Source: Lachnospiraceae bacterium
Lineage (GTDB): Bacteria; Bacillota; Clostridia; Lachnospirales; Lachnospiraceae
Reading direction: 5' to 3'
NCBI GenBank assembly: GCA_019424135.1
Contig: JAHYZZ010000004.1
Span: forward strand, 3,128-67,127
DNA length: 64,000 nt
A program made the position numbers and the translations under genes. The notes under the pieces are model-generated. The model worked only from the letters and a program-made list of their open reading frames with translations. It made no database searches and was not told the DNA's origin. Of this stretch, positions 1 through 8,270 are shown piece by piece; position 1 is the stretch's first letter, and the number at the start of each line of letters is the position of its first letter.

Positions 1-831
1 TCCTTTCCTTGGATCCTGGTATTCATACGTCGGCGTCCCATCAAAATCCGCCAGTCCATGTGCATCTCTTGGAAAATGTGCCGGTACCCAGTCCAGGATG
101 ACACCAATCTTGTTTCTATGAAAATAATTAACCATCCAGGCAAAATCTTCCGGCGTTCCGTATCGGGAGGTAGGCGCAAAATAACCCGTTACCTGATATC
201 CCCAGGAACCATCAAAGGGATGTTCTGCAATTCCAATAAGTTCGATATGTGTATATCCCATGTATTTTATATACTTAACGGCCTCCTGTGCAAATTCCCG
301 ATAAGTATAAAATCCTTCATCCTCCCGGCCGGGATGACGCTTCCAGGATCCGATATGTGCTTCATATATCGACATTGGCTCTTTGGTATGATCCCAGCCT
401 GCACGATGTTCCATCCATACGCTGTCCGTCCATTTGATCCGGGACAGATCATAAACCTTTGATGCCGTCCCCGGTCTTAATTCTGCGTGGAAGGCAAAGG
501 GATCTGCCTTAAAGTTATATTCCCCCTTATAAGTCTTAATACAGTATTTATACATATCATACTGTTTAATTCCCGGTATAAAGCAAGTGTAGATTCCCAG
601 CGGCTCCTCTCGTTCCATGGGATTTGCTTCCATATCCCAATCGTTAAAATCTCCAACTACAGAAACCTCTTCAGCATGAGGAGCCCACACCGCAAAATAT
701 ACCCCTTCCGTCTTTCCATCTTTTACAATATGAGCCCCCAGCTTATTATAAATCTCATAATGATTCCCCTGGCCATAGAGATACTGGTCCAGTTCTCCTA
801 CTTCATATGGTTTCTTTTTCTTTTTTGCCAT
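1..831 (-). CDS. glgB: 1,4-alpha-glucan branching enzyme, 5' part (runs off the left edge)
   Basis: GlgB makes alpha-1,6 branches in glycogen in the cytoplasm. Only the first 277 codons are present. After a short Lys-rich start (MAKKKKKPYEVGELDQYLYG) comes the CBM48-type N-domain (VYFAVWAPHAEEVSVVGDFNDW). The start of the GH13 barrel follows, with the GVILDWVPAHFPRDAHGLA segment that is highly characteristic of branching enzymes. The catalytic Asp/Glu residues lie beyond the edge. The start ATG (829-831) follows a GGGGG ribosome site. glgP and a GH13_4 enzyme at the other end of the window fit a glycogen/alpha-glucan role, although they are not in the same operon. The family assignment is secure; completeness of the gene cannot be judged. 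Confidence 0.95.
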   Translation of the reverse strand, partial: MAKKKKKPYEVGELDQYLYGQGNHYEIYNKLGAHIVKDGKTEGVYFAVWAPHAEEVSVVGDFNDWDMEANPMEREEPLGIYTCFIPGIKQYDMYKYCIKTYKGEYNFKADPFAFHAELRPGTASKVYDLSRIKWTDSVWMEHRAGWDHTKEPMSIYEAHIGSWKRHPGREDEGFYTYREFAQEAVKYIKYMGYTHIELIGIAEHPFDGSWGYQVTGYFAPTSRYGTPEDFAWMVNYFHRNKIGVILDWVPAHFPRDAHGLADFDGTPTYEYQDPRKG

Positions 832-885
832 ATTGAACCCCCACATTTCTGTCCTAATATATCAATATTATACTTTAACTGAGCC

Positions 886-936
886 AAAAAAAAAAGAGTT
901 TTGACAAATCTATCTGTCAAAACTCTTAATTTTTTC
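886..936 (-). terminator. Rho-independent terminator of the TPR/P-loop gene
   Basis: A perfect 13-bp stem (894-906 with 915-927, 8-nt loop) sits just after the stop of the upstream minus-strand gene. On the minus strand it is followed by a run of about ten T. Confidence 0.9.
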
Positions 937-937
937 C

Positions 938-3763
938 TTAAATCTTAAAATCTTCTTCTTTTAAGATAATTCTGTCTGAATCGTCAGTCCCTTTTCCGAA
1001 GACACGTCTTGCCAAATGCTTTACGTTTGCTTTCTGAGAATGCTCAATCGCTTCATCCATGATCTCCTTCACTTCCGCAACAGATACGGCGTGATCCTCT
1101 CTCTGCATCACATCAATCCTGCTGTACAAAGCAAGAATGCCCATTTCATCCAGCTTATATCCGTTTTCCTTTGCGTACGTCTGACCAAAGGTCACCAGTT
1201 CATCGTTGATGAATACCGGAAGTTCCAGTTTAGACGTAAACTTCTTTTTAAATTCAGGGCTGATGGCCAATACTCTCTCCAATGGCTTCTTCTGATCCTC
1301 AAGGACGAATAAAAGCTCGCCTGTCTTCTTCTCCATCAGATAATTCAGCTCTTTAATCGTTCTGGAATTCAGCTTCCCGGCTTTCTCAATAATAATCGCA
1401 CCACCGCGGAGCTTCTGTATAATATTGGTCAGTTCTTTTTTATTTAAGGACTCTCCCGTTACGATCGCCACTTTGCCCTGCTTTAAGTTCCTCTGCTTCT
1501 GGATCGCTTTTACAATATCTACTGCAAGCACTGTCTTTCCAGAACCTTTCCGTCCAACCACCAGCAGGTTTCCGGTCTTGGAGGTTCCTTCTCTTTGTGC
1601 CCTCCTGTCATTATCAAGCACCTCTACGATCTGCTCACTCATACCTCTGACCGGAACAAAGTAAGAAAATAATTTCTTCTGTTCCTCCGTAAGTCCGGCC
1701 TTCAGTCCAATCTCACTGGTCGCACTTAGATCATAACGTCCTGTTACTACAAAGCCGGTATCAAAAGGTACACCGCTTCCCTTGGACTTTTTGATTCTCT
1801 CCTGAATCTCTTCTTCCGAAGGCTCTTCGATTTCTAGTTCCTCTGCTTCAAAATCCTCTTCCTCAAAGTCTTCTTCTTCGAAGTCCTCTTCTTCAAAGTC
1901 CTCTTCCTCAAAGTCTTCTTCTTCGAAGTCCTCTTCCTCAAAATCTTCTTCTTCGAAGTCTTCTTCCTCGAAATCTGCTTCTTCTAATTCATCCTCTTCA
2001 AAATCTTCTTCATCTTCAAAGTCATCGTCAAAATCGTCATCGAAGTCATCCTCGAAGTCATCCTCAAAGTCCGGTTCTTCGAAATCTGCTTCTTCATAAT
2101 CTGATTCTTCAAAGTCTTCCTCTGGCGGCTCTTCCTCTATTACTTCAGCCTCGACTTCTTCCACTTCCCCGGACTTGTCTTCGTCAAAATCTTCACCCAG
2201 ATCCATGTCGAAATCATCAAAGTCTTCGTAATCGTCTTCGATTTCAAAGTCTTCGCTGAAATCTTCCATCTCATCTGTACTCTGATCCATCTCCGCGACC
2301 AGCTTTACAAGATCATCGGGAATCCTCTGAGTCTTACCTTCTGTAAATGCGTTGTCAAGAAGTGCTTCTTTCTCAGCCTCCTCTGCCGCCTTCCTTGCCG
2401 CTTCTTCCTCCGCAGCTTTTCTTGCGGCTTCTTCTTCTGCTGCCTTTCTTGCGGCTTCTTCTTCCGCAGCTTTTCTAGCAGCTTCTTCTTCTGCCGCCTT
2501 TCTTGCCGCCTCAGCCTCAGCCGCCTTGCGCTCTACTTCCCGGCGTTCTTCCTCCTGACGGCGCTTGGCTTCTTCTCTTTCTTTCCGCAGTCTCTCCTCA
2601 TCTTTTGCCTTCTGCTCCTCAATCGCTTCTGCGTTTTCCTTCTGCTTTTCTTCCCATTCCTGAAGAATATCATCGATCCGCATCTGACTGGTGATTCTTA
2701 AATCTTCTTCCTTTTTCTCCATGGCTTCTTTTTCGATATTGATACCGCTTGCGACAGCCACACCATTTGCCAGCGCCTCCTTAAGAGTTGCTCCTTTTAC
2801 CACCTGGGTAATGGCAGAATGTTTTTTTGGTTCTTCTTCCGGTTCTTCTTCCGATTCGTCTTCCGGTTGTTCCTCCGCCTCGTCATCTGATTCTGCCATA
2901 GTTCTTTCCATTTCTTCTACAACCTCTGCAAGATTTGCAGCCTGCTCAGGGGCGGAAGATTCCTCCTCCACAACTTCTGCGTCCTCGATCTCTTCCTCTT
3001 CGCTGTTTGCTTCCTCTGTCTGGAGTTCTTCCTCTTGAGGCTCCTCCTCTTGAGGCTCCTCTTCTTGAGGCTCTTCTTCCTGCTGTAATTCTTCTTGCTC
3101 TTCTCTTTCTCCCACTTCCGGTGCAGCTGCTTCTGGCCTTTTCTTCGGTGCTCCTGGTCTGCTGTCGTATTTTTCCTGCTGCAGCGGAGTCAAGGGCTTG
3201 TATTTCATCTTCAGCTCCATTGCCTTATAAACATACTTTCCCTCGCTGAACCACAGAATCAAGTCGTCACACTCTTCCAGACATTCCGCTGTCATACCGG
3301 CCTTATGATATAATTCTGCCAACTCGTATGCCCATTTTTCAACATATTCCGCTTTTTTAAAATCCTCCAGCGCAGAAATCTGCTCTGTGAGAGGTGCTCC
3401 CTGGGCCTTAAGGATCTTATATTTCAAGATGTACTGATTTGGATCCCTAGGTGCCAGCTTCACAAATTCTTCGTAACAGTCGGATGCCTCTTCCACATCG
3501 TTGATCTTCAGAGCCAGCGTCCCCAGACGGTATACAATCTTTCTGCTACCCGGAGATCGGTCAAATGCTACAAATAATATATCCCGGCTCTTTTGAAACT
3601 CCCCGTTACACTCATAAATTTCGCTGACAGTATTCAGCATCGAGGCGCTTTTTACCCTGCGCCAGTCGATCGTATCTGCAATCTCCATAGCCTTTTTATA
3701 CTGCTTGTTTTCCATATATTCAAGCATTTGTTCCGTTTTTACCCGATATTCATATTTATCCAA
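938..3763 (-). CDS. TPR-like protein with long acidic repeat linker and C-terminal P-loop NTPase domain
   Basis: About 941 residues in three parts. Residues 1-200 are helical and TPR-like (repeated pairs such as [13 protein letters not shown] and [15 protein letters not shown]). Residues 210-680 are low-complexity and strongly charged: QEEEP repeats near 225-255, a Lys/Arg/Glu coiled coil with five AARKAAEEE units near 415-470, then Asp/Glu stretches and tandem EEDFE pentapeptides near 590-640. The last ~250 residues form an AAA-like domain with Walker A GRKGSGKT (about residue 740) and a LLFVLED strand that may be Walker B. The start is uncertain. GTG at 3772 is possible, but TTG at 3763 has the GAGGTG site correctly spaced and gives an MDKYEY start. 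Function is unknown; the layout suggests a cytoplasmic assembly scaffold or regulatory ATPase. It is a single-gene unit. Confidence 0.8.
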   Translation of the reverse strand: MDKYEYRVKTEQMLEYMENKQYKKAMEIADTIDWRRVKSASMLNTVSEIYECNGEFQKSRDILFVAFDRSPGSRKIVYRLGTLALKINDVEEASDCYEEFVKLAPRDPNQYILKYKILKAQGAPLTEQISALEDFKKAEYVEKWAYELAELYHKAGMTAECLEECDDLILWFSEGKYVYKAMELKMKYKPLTPLQQEKYDSRPGAPKKRPEAAAPEVGEREEQEELQQEEEPQEEEPQEEEPQEEELQTEEANSEEEEIEDAEVVEEESSAPEQAANLAEVVEEMERTMAESDDEAEEQPEDESEEEPEEEPKKHSAITQVVKGATLKEALANGVAVASGINIEKEAMEKKEEDLRITSQMRIDDILQEWEEKQKENAEAIEEQKAKDEERLRKEREEAKRRQEEERREVERKAAEAEAARKAAEEEAARKAAEEEAARKAAEEEAARKAAEEEAARKAAEEAEKEALLDNAFTEGKTQRIPDDLVKLVAEMDQSTDEMEDFSEDFEIEDDYEDFDDFDMDLGEDFDEDKSGEVEEVEAEVIEEEPPEEDFEESDYEEADFEEPDFEDDFEDDFDDDFDDDFEDEEDFEEDELEEADFEEEDFEEEDFEEEDFEEEDFEEEDFEEEDFEEEDFEEEDFEAEELEIEEPSEEEIQERIKKSKGSGVPFDTGFVVTGRYDLSATSEIGLKAGLTEEQKKLFSYFVPVRGMSEQIVEVLDNDRRAQREGTSKTGNLLVVGRKGSGKTVLAVDIVKAIQKQRNLKQGKVAIVTGESLNKKELTNIIQKLRGGAIIIEKAGKLNSRTIKELNYLMEKKTGELLFVLEDQKKPLERVLAISPEFKKKFTSKLELPVFINDELVTFGQTYAKENGYKLDEMGILALYSRIDVMQREDHAVSVAEVKEIMDEAIEHSQKANVKHLARRVFGKGTDDSDRIILKEEDFKI

Positions 3764-3821
3764 ATCTCTCACCTCAAAATTTATTTATAATACTCGTTAT
3801 TTTTATAATTATACGTATATA

Positions 3822-3850
3822 AGTTTATCATACGCCATATACATTGTCAA
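3822..3850 (-). promoter_or_regulatory. Promoter for the TPR/P-loop gene
   Basis: On the minus strand, TTGACA (3845-3850) and TAAACT (3822-3827) are separated by 17 nt. They lie about 60 nt upstream of the start codon in the divergent region 3764-3936. Confidence 0.6.
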
Positions 3851-3936
3851 AATATACGAGAAAATTTGTTACAAAAATATTACAAACTACATAATTCATG
3901 CTATTATATAACTATCTTTTGATAAGGAGGCACATC

Positions 3937-5550
3937 ATGAAACTTACATTAAACGGAATCCAAAACAAAGCAGACTGGGAAGCCGCAGGAATCACTCTTC
4001 CCGGATATGATGTGGAAGCAGCTGCCAAAAAAGCAAAAGCTGCCCCTCGTTGGGCTCACTTTGGGATTGGCAACATCTTCCGCATCTTTATCGGAGGTAT
4101 CGCAGACGGCATGCTGGAAAATGGGGATCTGGACACTGCCCTTACCTGCGTGGAGACCTTCGACTACGATGTTGTTGACAAGATCTACCGGCCCTTTGAC
4201 AACTTGGGGCTAAGTGTGATTCTTCACACAGACGGAACCAGAGACATAAAGGTGCTTGCTTCCTTCGGCGAAGCTATCAAAGCACAGAGCAGTGACACGG
4301 CTCTGTGGGCACGGCTGAAGGAAATCTTTACCTCCCCTTCTCTTCAACTGGTGTCCTTTACCATTACAGAAAAAGGCTATGCCCTCACCACTTCTGCCGG
4401 AAACTATCTTCCTTATGTACAGGCAGATATTGAAAACGGTCCTGAAAAAGCCACCGGCGCCATGGGCATCGTCACCGCTATGCTTCTTGAACGGTATCGC
4501 AGCGGCAAAACTCCTCTCGCTCTGGTTTCCATGGACAACTGTTCCAAAAACGGCAGTCTGCTTCGCAGATCTGTTCTGACGATGGCAGAAGAATGGCAGA
4601 AAAAAGGATATGTGGATCAGGGATTCATTGATTATGTAAGCGATGAAACAGTAGTCGCTTTTCCCTGGACCATGATCGATAAGATTACACCTCGCCCAAA
4701 TCCAGACATCGCCACGGATCTGGAAAAACTTGGTCTACAGGATATGGCACCTGTGGAAACTTCAAAGCGTACTTATATTGCTCCTTTTATTAACGGTGAA
4801 GATCCTCAATATCTGGTCATTGAGGATAACTTTCCCAATGGCCGCCCACCTCTTGAAAAGGGCAAAGGTGTTTATCTGGGCAGCCGTGACACCGTCAATA
4901 AGTCGGAACGTATGAAAGTCACGGCATTGTTAAACCCTGTTCACTCCGCCGTCGGTCCTTTCGGAGTACTGTTAGGTGAAGAATACTTCGCTAACATGAT
5001 CAACCACGATCCCAAACTCATGAAACTTGCAAAAATGGTAGCCTACGATGAAGGCTTCCCAATGGTAGAAAGTCCAAAAATCATCGATCCAAAGGCCTTT
5101 GTAGACGAGCTGTTCCAGCTTCGTTTTATCAACGAGTACCTTTTGGATACCAACATCCGGCTTTGCACCGATGAATCCCAGGGACTGGGCATCCGGTTTG
5201 GAGAAACAATCAAGGCATACACCTCAAAATATGGAAGCGCAGAGCAGCTGACTGCTGTCCCACTCGGCATCGCAGGCTGGCTTAGGTATATGATGGCTGT
5301 AGATGACCAGGGCAATTCTTACACCCTGGCACCAGATCCTCTGGCCGGCGAAATGACCGAGGCTCTGAAAGATATCGTAATCGGGAAGCCAGAAACTTTA
5401 ACAAATCAGCTAAAGCCGATCCTATCCAACGAAAAGATCTTCTTTACTAACCTTTATGACAATGGCGTTGGTGAGAAAATCGAAGGCTACTTCCGTGAAA
5501 TGATAGCAGGTAAGGGCGCTGTCCGGGCAACCATTGACAAATATATGTAA
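3937..5550 (+). CDS. Mannitol dehydrogenase-family oxidoreductase (fructuronate reductase/polyol dehydrogenase type)
   Basis: A 537-residue NAD(P)-dependent enzyme of the long-chain mannitol dehydrogenase family, which includes UxuB and UxaB. The N-terminal nucleotide-binding part carries WAHFGIGNIFRIFIGG. SFTITEKGY and LVSMDNCSKNG follow, then the C-terminal catalytic helix region LLNPVHSAVGPFGVLLG. The Asn and His of the usual Lys-Asn-His catalytic set are visible in NPVHS. The nearest Lys (KVTALLN) lies one residue further away than the usual five-residue Lys-Asn spacing. ATG at 3937 follows GATAAGGAGG. The gene stands alone with its own terminator and has no uronate-pathway neighbours, so the substrate (mannonate/fructuronate or a polyol) is not settled. 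Confidence 0.85.
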   Translation: MKLTLNGIQNKADWEAAGITLPGYDVEAAAKKAKAAPRWAHFGIGNIFRIFIGGIADGMLENGDLDTALTCVETFDYDVVDKIYRPFDNLGLSVILHTDGTRDIKVLASFGEAIKAQSSDTALWARLKEIFTSPSLQLVSFTITEKGYALTTSAGNYLPYVQADIENGPEKATGAMGIVTAMLLERYRSGKTPLALVSMDNCSKNGSLLRRSVLTMAEEWQKKGYVDQGFIDYVSDETVVAFPWTMIDKITPRPNPDIATDLEKLGLQDMAPVETSKRTYIAPFINGEDPQYLVIEDNFPNGRPPLEKGKGVYLGSRDTVNKSERMKVTALLNPVHSAVGPFGVLLGEEYFANMINHDPKLMKLAKMVAYDEGFPMVESPKIIDPKAFVDELFQLRFINEYLLDTNIRLCTDESQGLGIRFGETIKAYTSKYGSAEQLTAVPLGIAGWLRYMMAVDDQGNSYTLAPDPLAGEMTEALKDIVIGKPETLTNQLKPILSNEKIFFTNLYDNGVGEKIEGYFREMIAGKGAVRATIDKYM

Positions 5551-5559
5551 TTACTTTTT

Positions 5560-5594
5560 ACAGGCAGGGAATTCAAATTCCCTGCCTGTTTTTC
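5560..5594 (+). terminator. Terminator of the mannitol-dehydrogenase-family gene
   Basis: A 12-bp perfect stem (5561-5572 with 5577-5588, loop TCAA) is followed by TTTTTC, ten bases after the stop codon. Confidence 0.92.
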
Positions 5595-5599
5595 ATAAT

Positions 5600-5642
5600 C
5601 AAAAAAACAGCCATTACAATCACCGTGACCATAATGGCTGTT
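5600..5642 (-). terminator. Minus-strand terminator ending the gene-less 5.6-6.3 kb unit
   Basis: An 11-bp stem (5606-5616 with 5632-5642) is followed on the minus strand by seven T. The nearest annotated minus-strand gene ends 750 bp away, so this terminator implies a transcript from the region 5643-6290. Confidence 0.75.
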
Positions 5643-6290
5643 ATATATTTAGTTTTATCATACTTTTATTTTTTTATCGGAGGATTTATCTAAAATTCTT
5701 CTCGTCCCTTTTATCTATATCATTAATAGATAGAATATAACTCAAAGTCTCGGATAAATGATCTTCTTCTCTTTATCTTCGATATCTTATTTATACTCCT
5801 CCTGTATCTATATAATCTACTTTCATGGCTATTATAATATCTATAACTGTTCCCATTATAGCCAGTGCCCTTATTATTTGTCTATAATCGTATTAAGTTA
5901 TTCCTTCTATAACCTTTCGCTTATATAGTGTCTCGTATAAATCTGATATATTAGGTAATGTTTCTTTACACATCTGCTAATATCTTTGAACTACTGTGGT
6001 ATTCTTTTTCAATATGTCTGCAGATAGAATCTTCTTTCTTAAAATTTATATCCGGTTTTTTCTTCTCCGATTTCTCTTTTCATTCTGTATTTACCGGTTT
6101 ATCTTTCTCTCTGGTAAAGGCTTATTCTATAGGAACGATGATCTGCCATACCACTAACATATTGACTTTTAAATTCTGTTGCTGTGTCCAATGGATTAAG
6201 CCTCCTTTTCTTCATATTGCCAAATCAACGAATTTTTATGATCCCTTTCTCGTCAGGATGTCATTTCTTATTGATCCTTGGATTGATTAT
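5643..6290 (-). other. Gene-less AT-rich region; possible long non-coding RNA or decayed gene
   Basis: About 650 bp without a convincing gene, framed on the minus strand by a promoter (6291-6319) and a terminator (5600-5642). The minus strand is purine-rich. Several local stems can be read: TTTACC/GGTAAA, ATCTGC/GCAGAT, GTTAT/ATAAC, GGCTAT/ATAGCC and ATCTAT/ATAGAT. One frame around 5720-5965 gives protein-like stretches (for example KETLPNISDLYETLY) interrupted only by TAA codons, which could mean a decayed gene. A 129-codon plus-strand frame at 5958-6347 is Phe/Ser-rich and has no ribosome site. It is either a structured transcript or a relic; sequence alone does not decide. Confidence 0.4.
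6099..6191 (-). CDS. Possible 30-residue TTG-start peptide in the gene-less unit
   Basis: A TTG codon lies 9 nt after a perfect AGGAGG (6201-6206) and about 95 nt downstream of a strong promoter. It opens a 30-codon frame (LDTATEFKSQYVSGMADH...) ending in TAA. No family is recognised. It could be a leader peptide, the start of a decayed gene, or chance. Confidence 0.25.
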   Translation of the reverse strand: MDTATEFKSQYVSGMADHRSYRISLYQRER

Positions 6291-6319
6291 ATAGTAGCAC
6301 CGGGATTTCATTTTGTCAA
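6291..6319 (-). promoter_or_regulatory. Sigma-A-type promoter reading into the gene-less region
   Basis: On the minus strand, consensus TTGACA (6314-6319), 17 nt, then TACTAT (6291-6296). The promoter reads away from the aminotransferase gene, whose stop is 73 bp upstream, and into 5643-6290. Confidence 0.65.
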
Positions 6320-6391
6320 CACTATTTTTGTGTTTTTTATTAATTAATTTATAATTATTTTTTTATAATATAATTTTCAGAATATTCTGTC

Positions 6392-7558
6392 TTATTCTCG
6401 TAACCGGTTTACAAAATGCTCCAGCCTCCCAATCGCCTCCTTTAAATCTGCAATAGAATATGCATAAGAAATACGAAGATATCCTTCCCCGCTTTCTCCA
6501 AACGCGGTTCCCGGGACAGCAGCCACATTTTCTTCCTGCAGAAAACGGGTGGCAAATTCTTCCGAAGTCATGCCAAACTCCTGAATACTCGGGAACACAT
6601 AGAATGCCCCATAAGGCTCAAAACATTTTAGCCCCATCTTTTTAAATTCATATAAAAGAAACCTGCGCCTCTGATTATAAGATTCTCTCATCTTTTCCAC
6701 ATCATTTTCACAATTTCTAAGCGCCTCCACTGCAGCGTATTGGCTGGTAGTAGGTGCACACATGATTGCATACTGATGAATCTTCGTCATCTGACCAATG
6801 ATTTGCTCCGGTCCGCACACATATCCAAGTCTCCATCCAGTCATGGCAAACCCTTTGGAAAATCCGTTGATAACCAGTGTCCGTTCCCTCATCCCCGGCA
6901 GGGACGCAATAGAACAATGCTTTCCATTGTAAGTCAGTTCAGAATAAATCTCATCCGAAACCACATAAAGGTCATGCTCCATCACGATCTGTGCGATTGG
7001 TTCCAAATCCTCACGTGTCATGACAGCTCCTGTAGGATTGTTTGGGAACGGCAGCACCAAAAGCTTGGTCCTGGATGTAATCGCCGCCTCCAGTTCCTCT
7101 TTTGTCAGTTTAAATTCATTTTCCTGACTCAAAGGAATGACCACCGGGACTCCATCTGCCAACACGGCACATGGAAAATAAGATACATAACTTGGCTGAG
7201 GAATCAGCACTTCATCGCCGGCATCCAGCATCGCGCGAAAGGCAAGATCAATGGCCTCGCTTCCTCCTACCGTTACTAACACCTCTCGGTTCGGATCATA
7301 CGACACCTGGATCGTCCGGTTCAGATATCGGCAGATCTCACTTTTTAGCTCTTTTAAGCCTGCATTGGAGGTATAAAAGGTCCGCCCTCTCTCCAGGGAA
7401 TAAATCCCCTCCTCTCGCACTCTCCAGGGGGTGTCAAAGTCCGGTTCTCCAACTCCCAGTGAAATGGCGTCTTCCATCTCATTTACGATATCGAAAAACT
7501 TCCGGATTCCCGAAGGAGCCAGCGCTGCTGCTTTTTTTGATATTGGGTCTCTTCTCAT
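6392..7558 (-). CDS. Class I/II PLP aminotransferase (aspartate aminotransferase-like)
   Basis: 388 residues, fold-type I PLP enzyme. Visible landmarks are GVGEPDFDTP near the N-terminus, PFPNNPTGA, SDEIYSELTY, the Schiff-base lysine in NGFSKGFAMTGWRLGY and the substrate-carboxylate Arg in YLRISYA near the end. Family members are aspartate, aromatic or broad-specificity transaminases, and the sequence does not settle which. The ATG overlaps the stop of the Lrp-type gene by four bases (ATGA), so the two are translationally coupled. The regulator probably senses an amino acid related to the enzyme's substrate. Confidence 0.9.
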   Translation of the reverse strand: MRRDPISKKAAALAPSGIRKFFDIVNEMEDAISLGVGEPDFDTPWRVREEGIYSLERGRTFYTSNAGLKELKSEICRYLNRTIQVSYDPNREVLVTVGGSEAIDLAFRAMLDAGDEVLIPQPSYVSYFPCAVLADGVPVVIPLSQENEFKLTKEELEAAITSRTKLLVLPFPNNPTGAVMTREDLEPIAQIVMEHDLYVVSDEIYSELTYNGKHCSIASLPGMRERTLVINGFSKGFAMTGWRLGYVCGPEQIIGQMTKIHQYAIMCAPTTSQYAAVEALRNCENDVEKMRESYNQRRRFLLYEFKKMGLKCFEPYGAFYVFPSIQEFGMTSEEFATRFLQEENVAAVPGTAFGESGEGYLRISYAYSIADLKEAIGRLEHFVNRLRE

Positions 7559-8046
7559 GGTGTAATCAGCATCCTTTCTCCTTTAGATTTTTTAGCAAGT
7601 ATCGTCCCATGATCTTTATATTTTTTTAGAATAAAATATGTAGACGTGCTAATCACCTCTTCGATGGGTGCAAGCCTGCTGGAAACAAACCGGGAGATTT
7701 CCTGAAGTGTTTGTCCCTCCATCGTAACCATCAGGTCATATCCGCCGGAAATCAGGTATACCGCCGAAACTTCCGGATAATTATATATTCGTTCTGCCAC
7801 TTTGTCGAATCCCTGGTCTCTTTGAGGTGTCACACGCACTTCGATCAACGCATTTACAAGCTCTACTCCCGCCTTGTCCCAGTCGATCAGCGTATGATAG
7901 CCGCAGATGATCTGTTCTTTTTCCATCGCAGCCACCTCATTGGCGATCTCAGTCTCATCTGTTCCAAGAAGAACGGCCAGCTCTTTAAGATCTATTTTGC
8001 TGTCAGTTTCAAGGGTAAGTAATATCTGTTTTCTAATATTGTCCAT
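7555..8046 (-). CDS. Lrp/AsnC-family transcriptional regulator
   Basis: 163 residues. The N-terminal winged HTH (IRKQILLTLETDSKIDLKEL onward) is somewhat divergent. The C-terminal RAM/AsnC_trans_reg domain contains ALIEVRVTPQRDQGFDKVAE and VYLISGGYDLMVTMEG. The family forms octamers that bind amino acids and regulate amino-acid metabolism. The start at 8046 follows AAAGGAGGAAGAAGGC; an upstream in-frame Met at 8103 lies inside the promoter and is rejected. It leads a two-gene operon with the aminotransferase, which it probably controls. Confidence 0.9.
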   Translation of the reverse strand: MDNIRKQILLTLETDSKIDLKELAVLLGTDETEIANEVAAMEKEQIICGYHTLIDWDKAGVELVNALIEVRVTPQRDQGFDKVAERIYNYPEVSAVYLISGGYDLMVTMEGQTLQEISRFVSSRLAPIEEVISTSTYFILKKYKDHGTILAKKSKGERMLITP

Positions 8047-8091
8047 GCCTTCTTCCTCCTTTTTCAATGAATCTGAAACATAAATAATGAT

Positions 8092-8120
8092 ATTATATAC
8101 CACTTTCCTTGATTTGTCAC
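8092..8120 (-). promoter_or_regulatory. Promoter of the Lrp-aminotransferase operon
   Basis: On the minus strand, GTGACA (8115-8120), 17 nt, TATAAT (8092-8097), about 45 nt before the chosen ATG. Confidence 0.7.
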
Positions 8121-8214
8121 CCCATTACATGATAACATCTTTTGTTTTCTGATAATTTTTTTTGCAAATACGCCTCTTTCACAGCGCATTACAGATCTAT
8201 ATGACAGACTCTTA

Positions 8215-8250
8215 ACAAAAAAAAGAAGCACCCTCAAAGATGCTTCTTTT
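8215..8250 (-). terminator. Terminator of the aconitase-family gene
   Basis: Stem AAGAAGCA/TGCTTCTT (8223-8230 with 8241-8248), extended by two further pairs, followed on the minus strand by eight T. It lies 20 bp after the stop codon. Confidence 0.9.
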
Positions 8251-8270
8251 CTTTCTATATCAATAATCTG

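Noticed and set aside
1848..2000. Tandem direct repeats that could suggest a CRISPR or satellite
   Set aside because: They are 15-bp units in frame encoding the EEDFE pentapeptide inside one gene; no spacers.
2352..2558. Ala/Ser-rich plus-strand frame
   Set aside because: Antisense of the AARKAAEEE repeat tract.
5958..6347. 129-codon plus-strand frame in the gene-less region
   Set aside because: Phe/Ser-rich, no ribosome site, and runs across the minus-strand promoter; it is the complement of a purine-rich strand.
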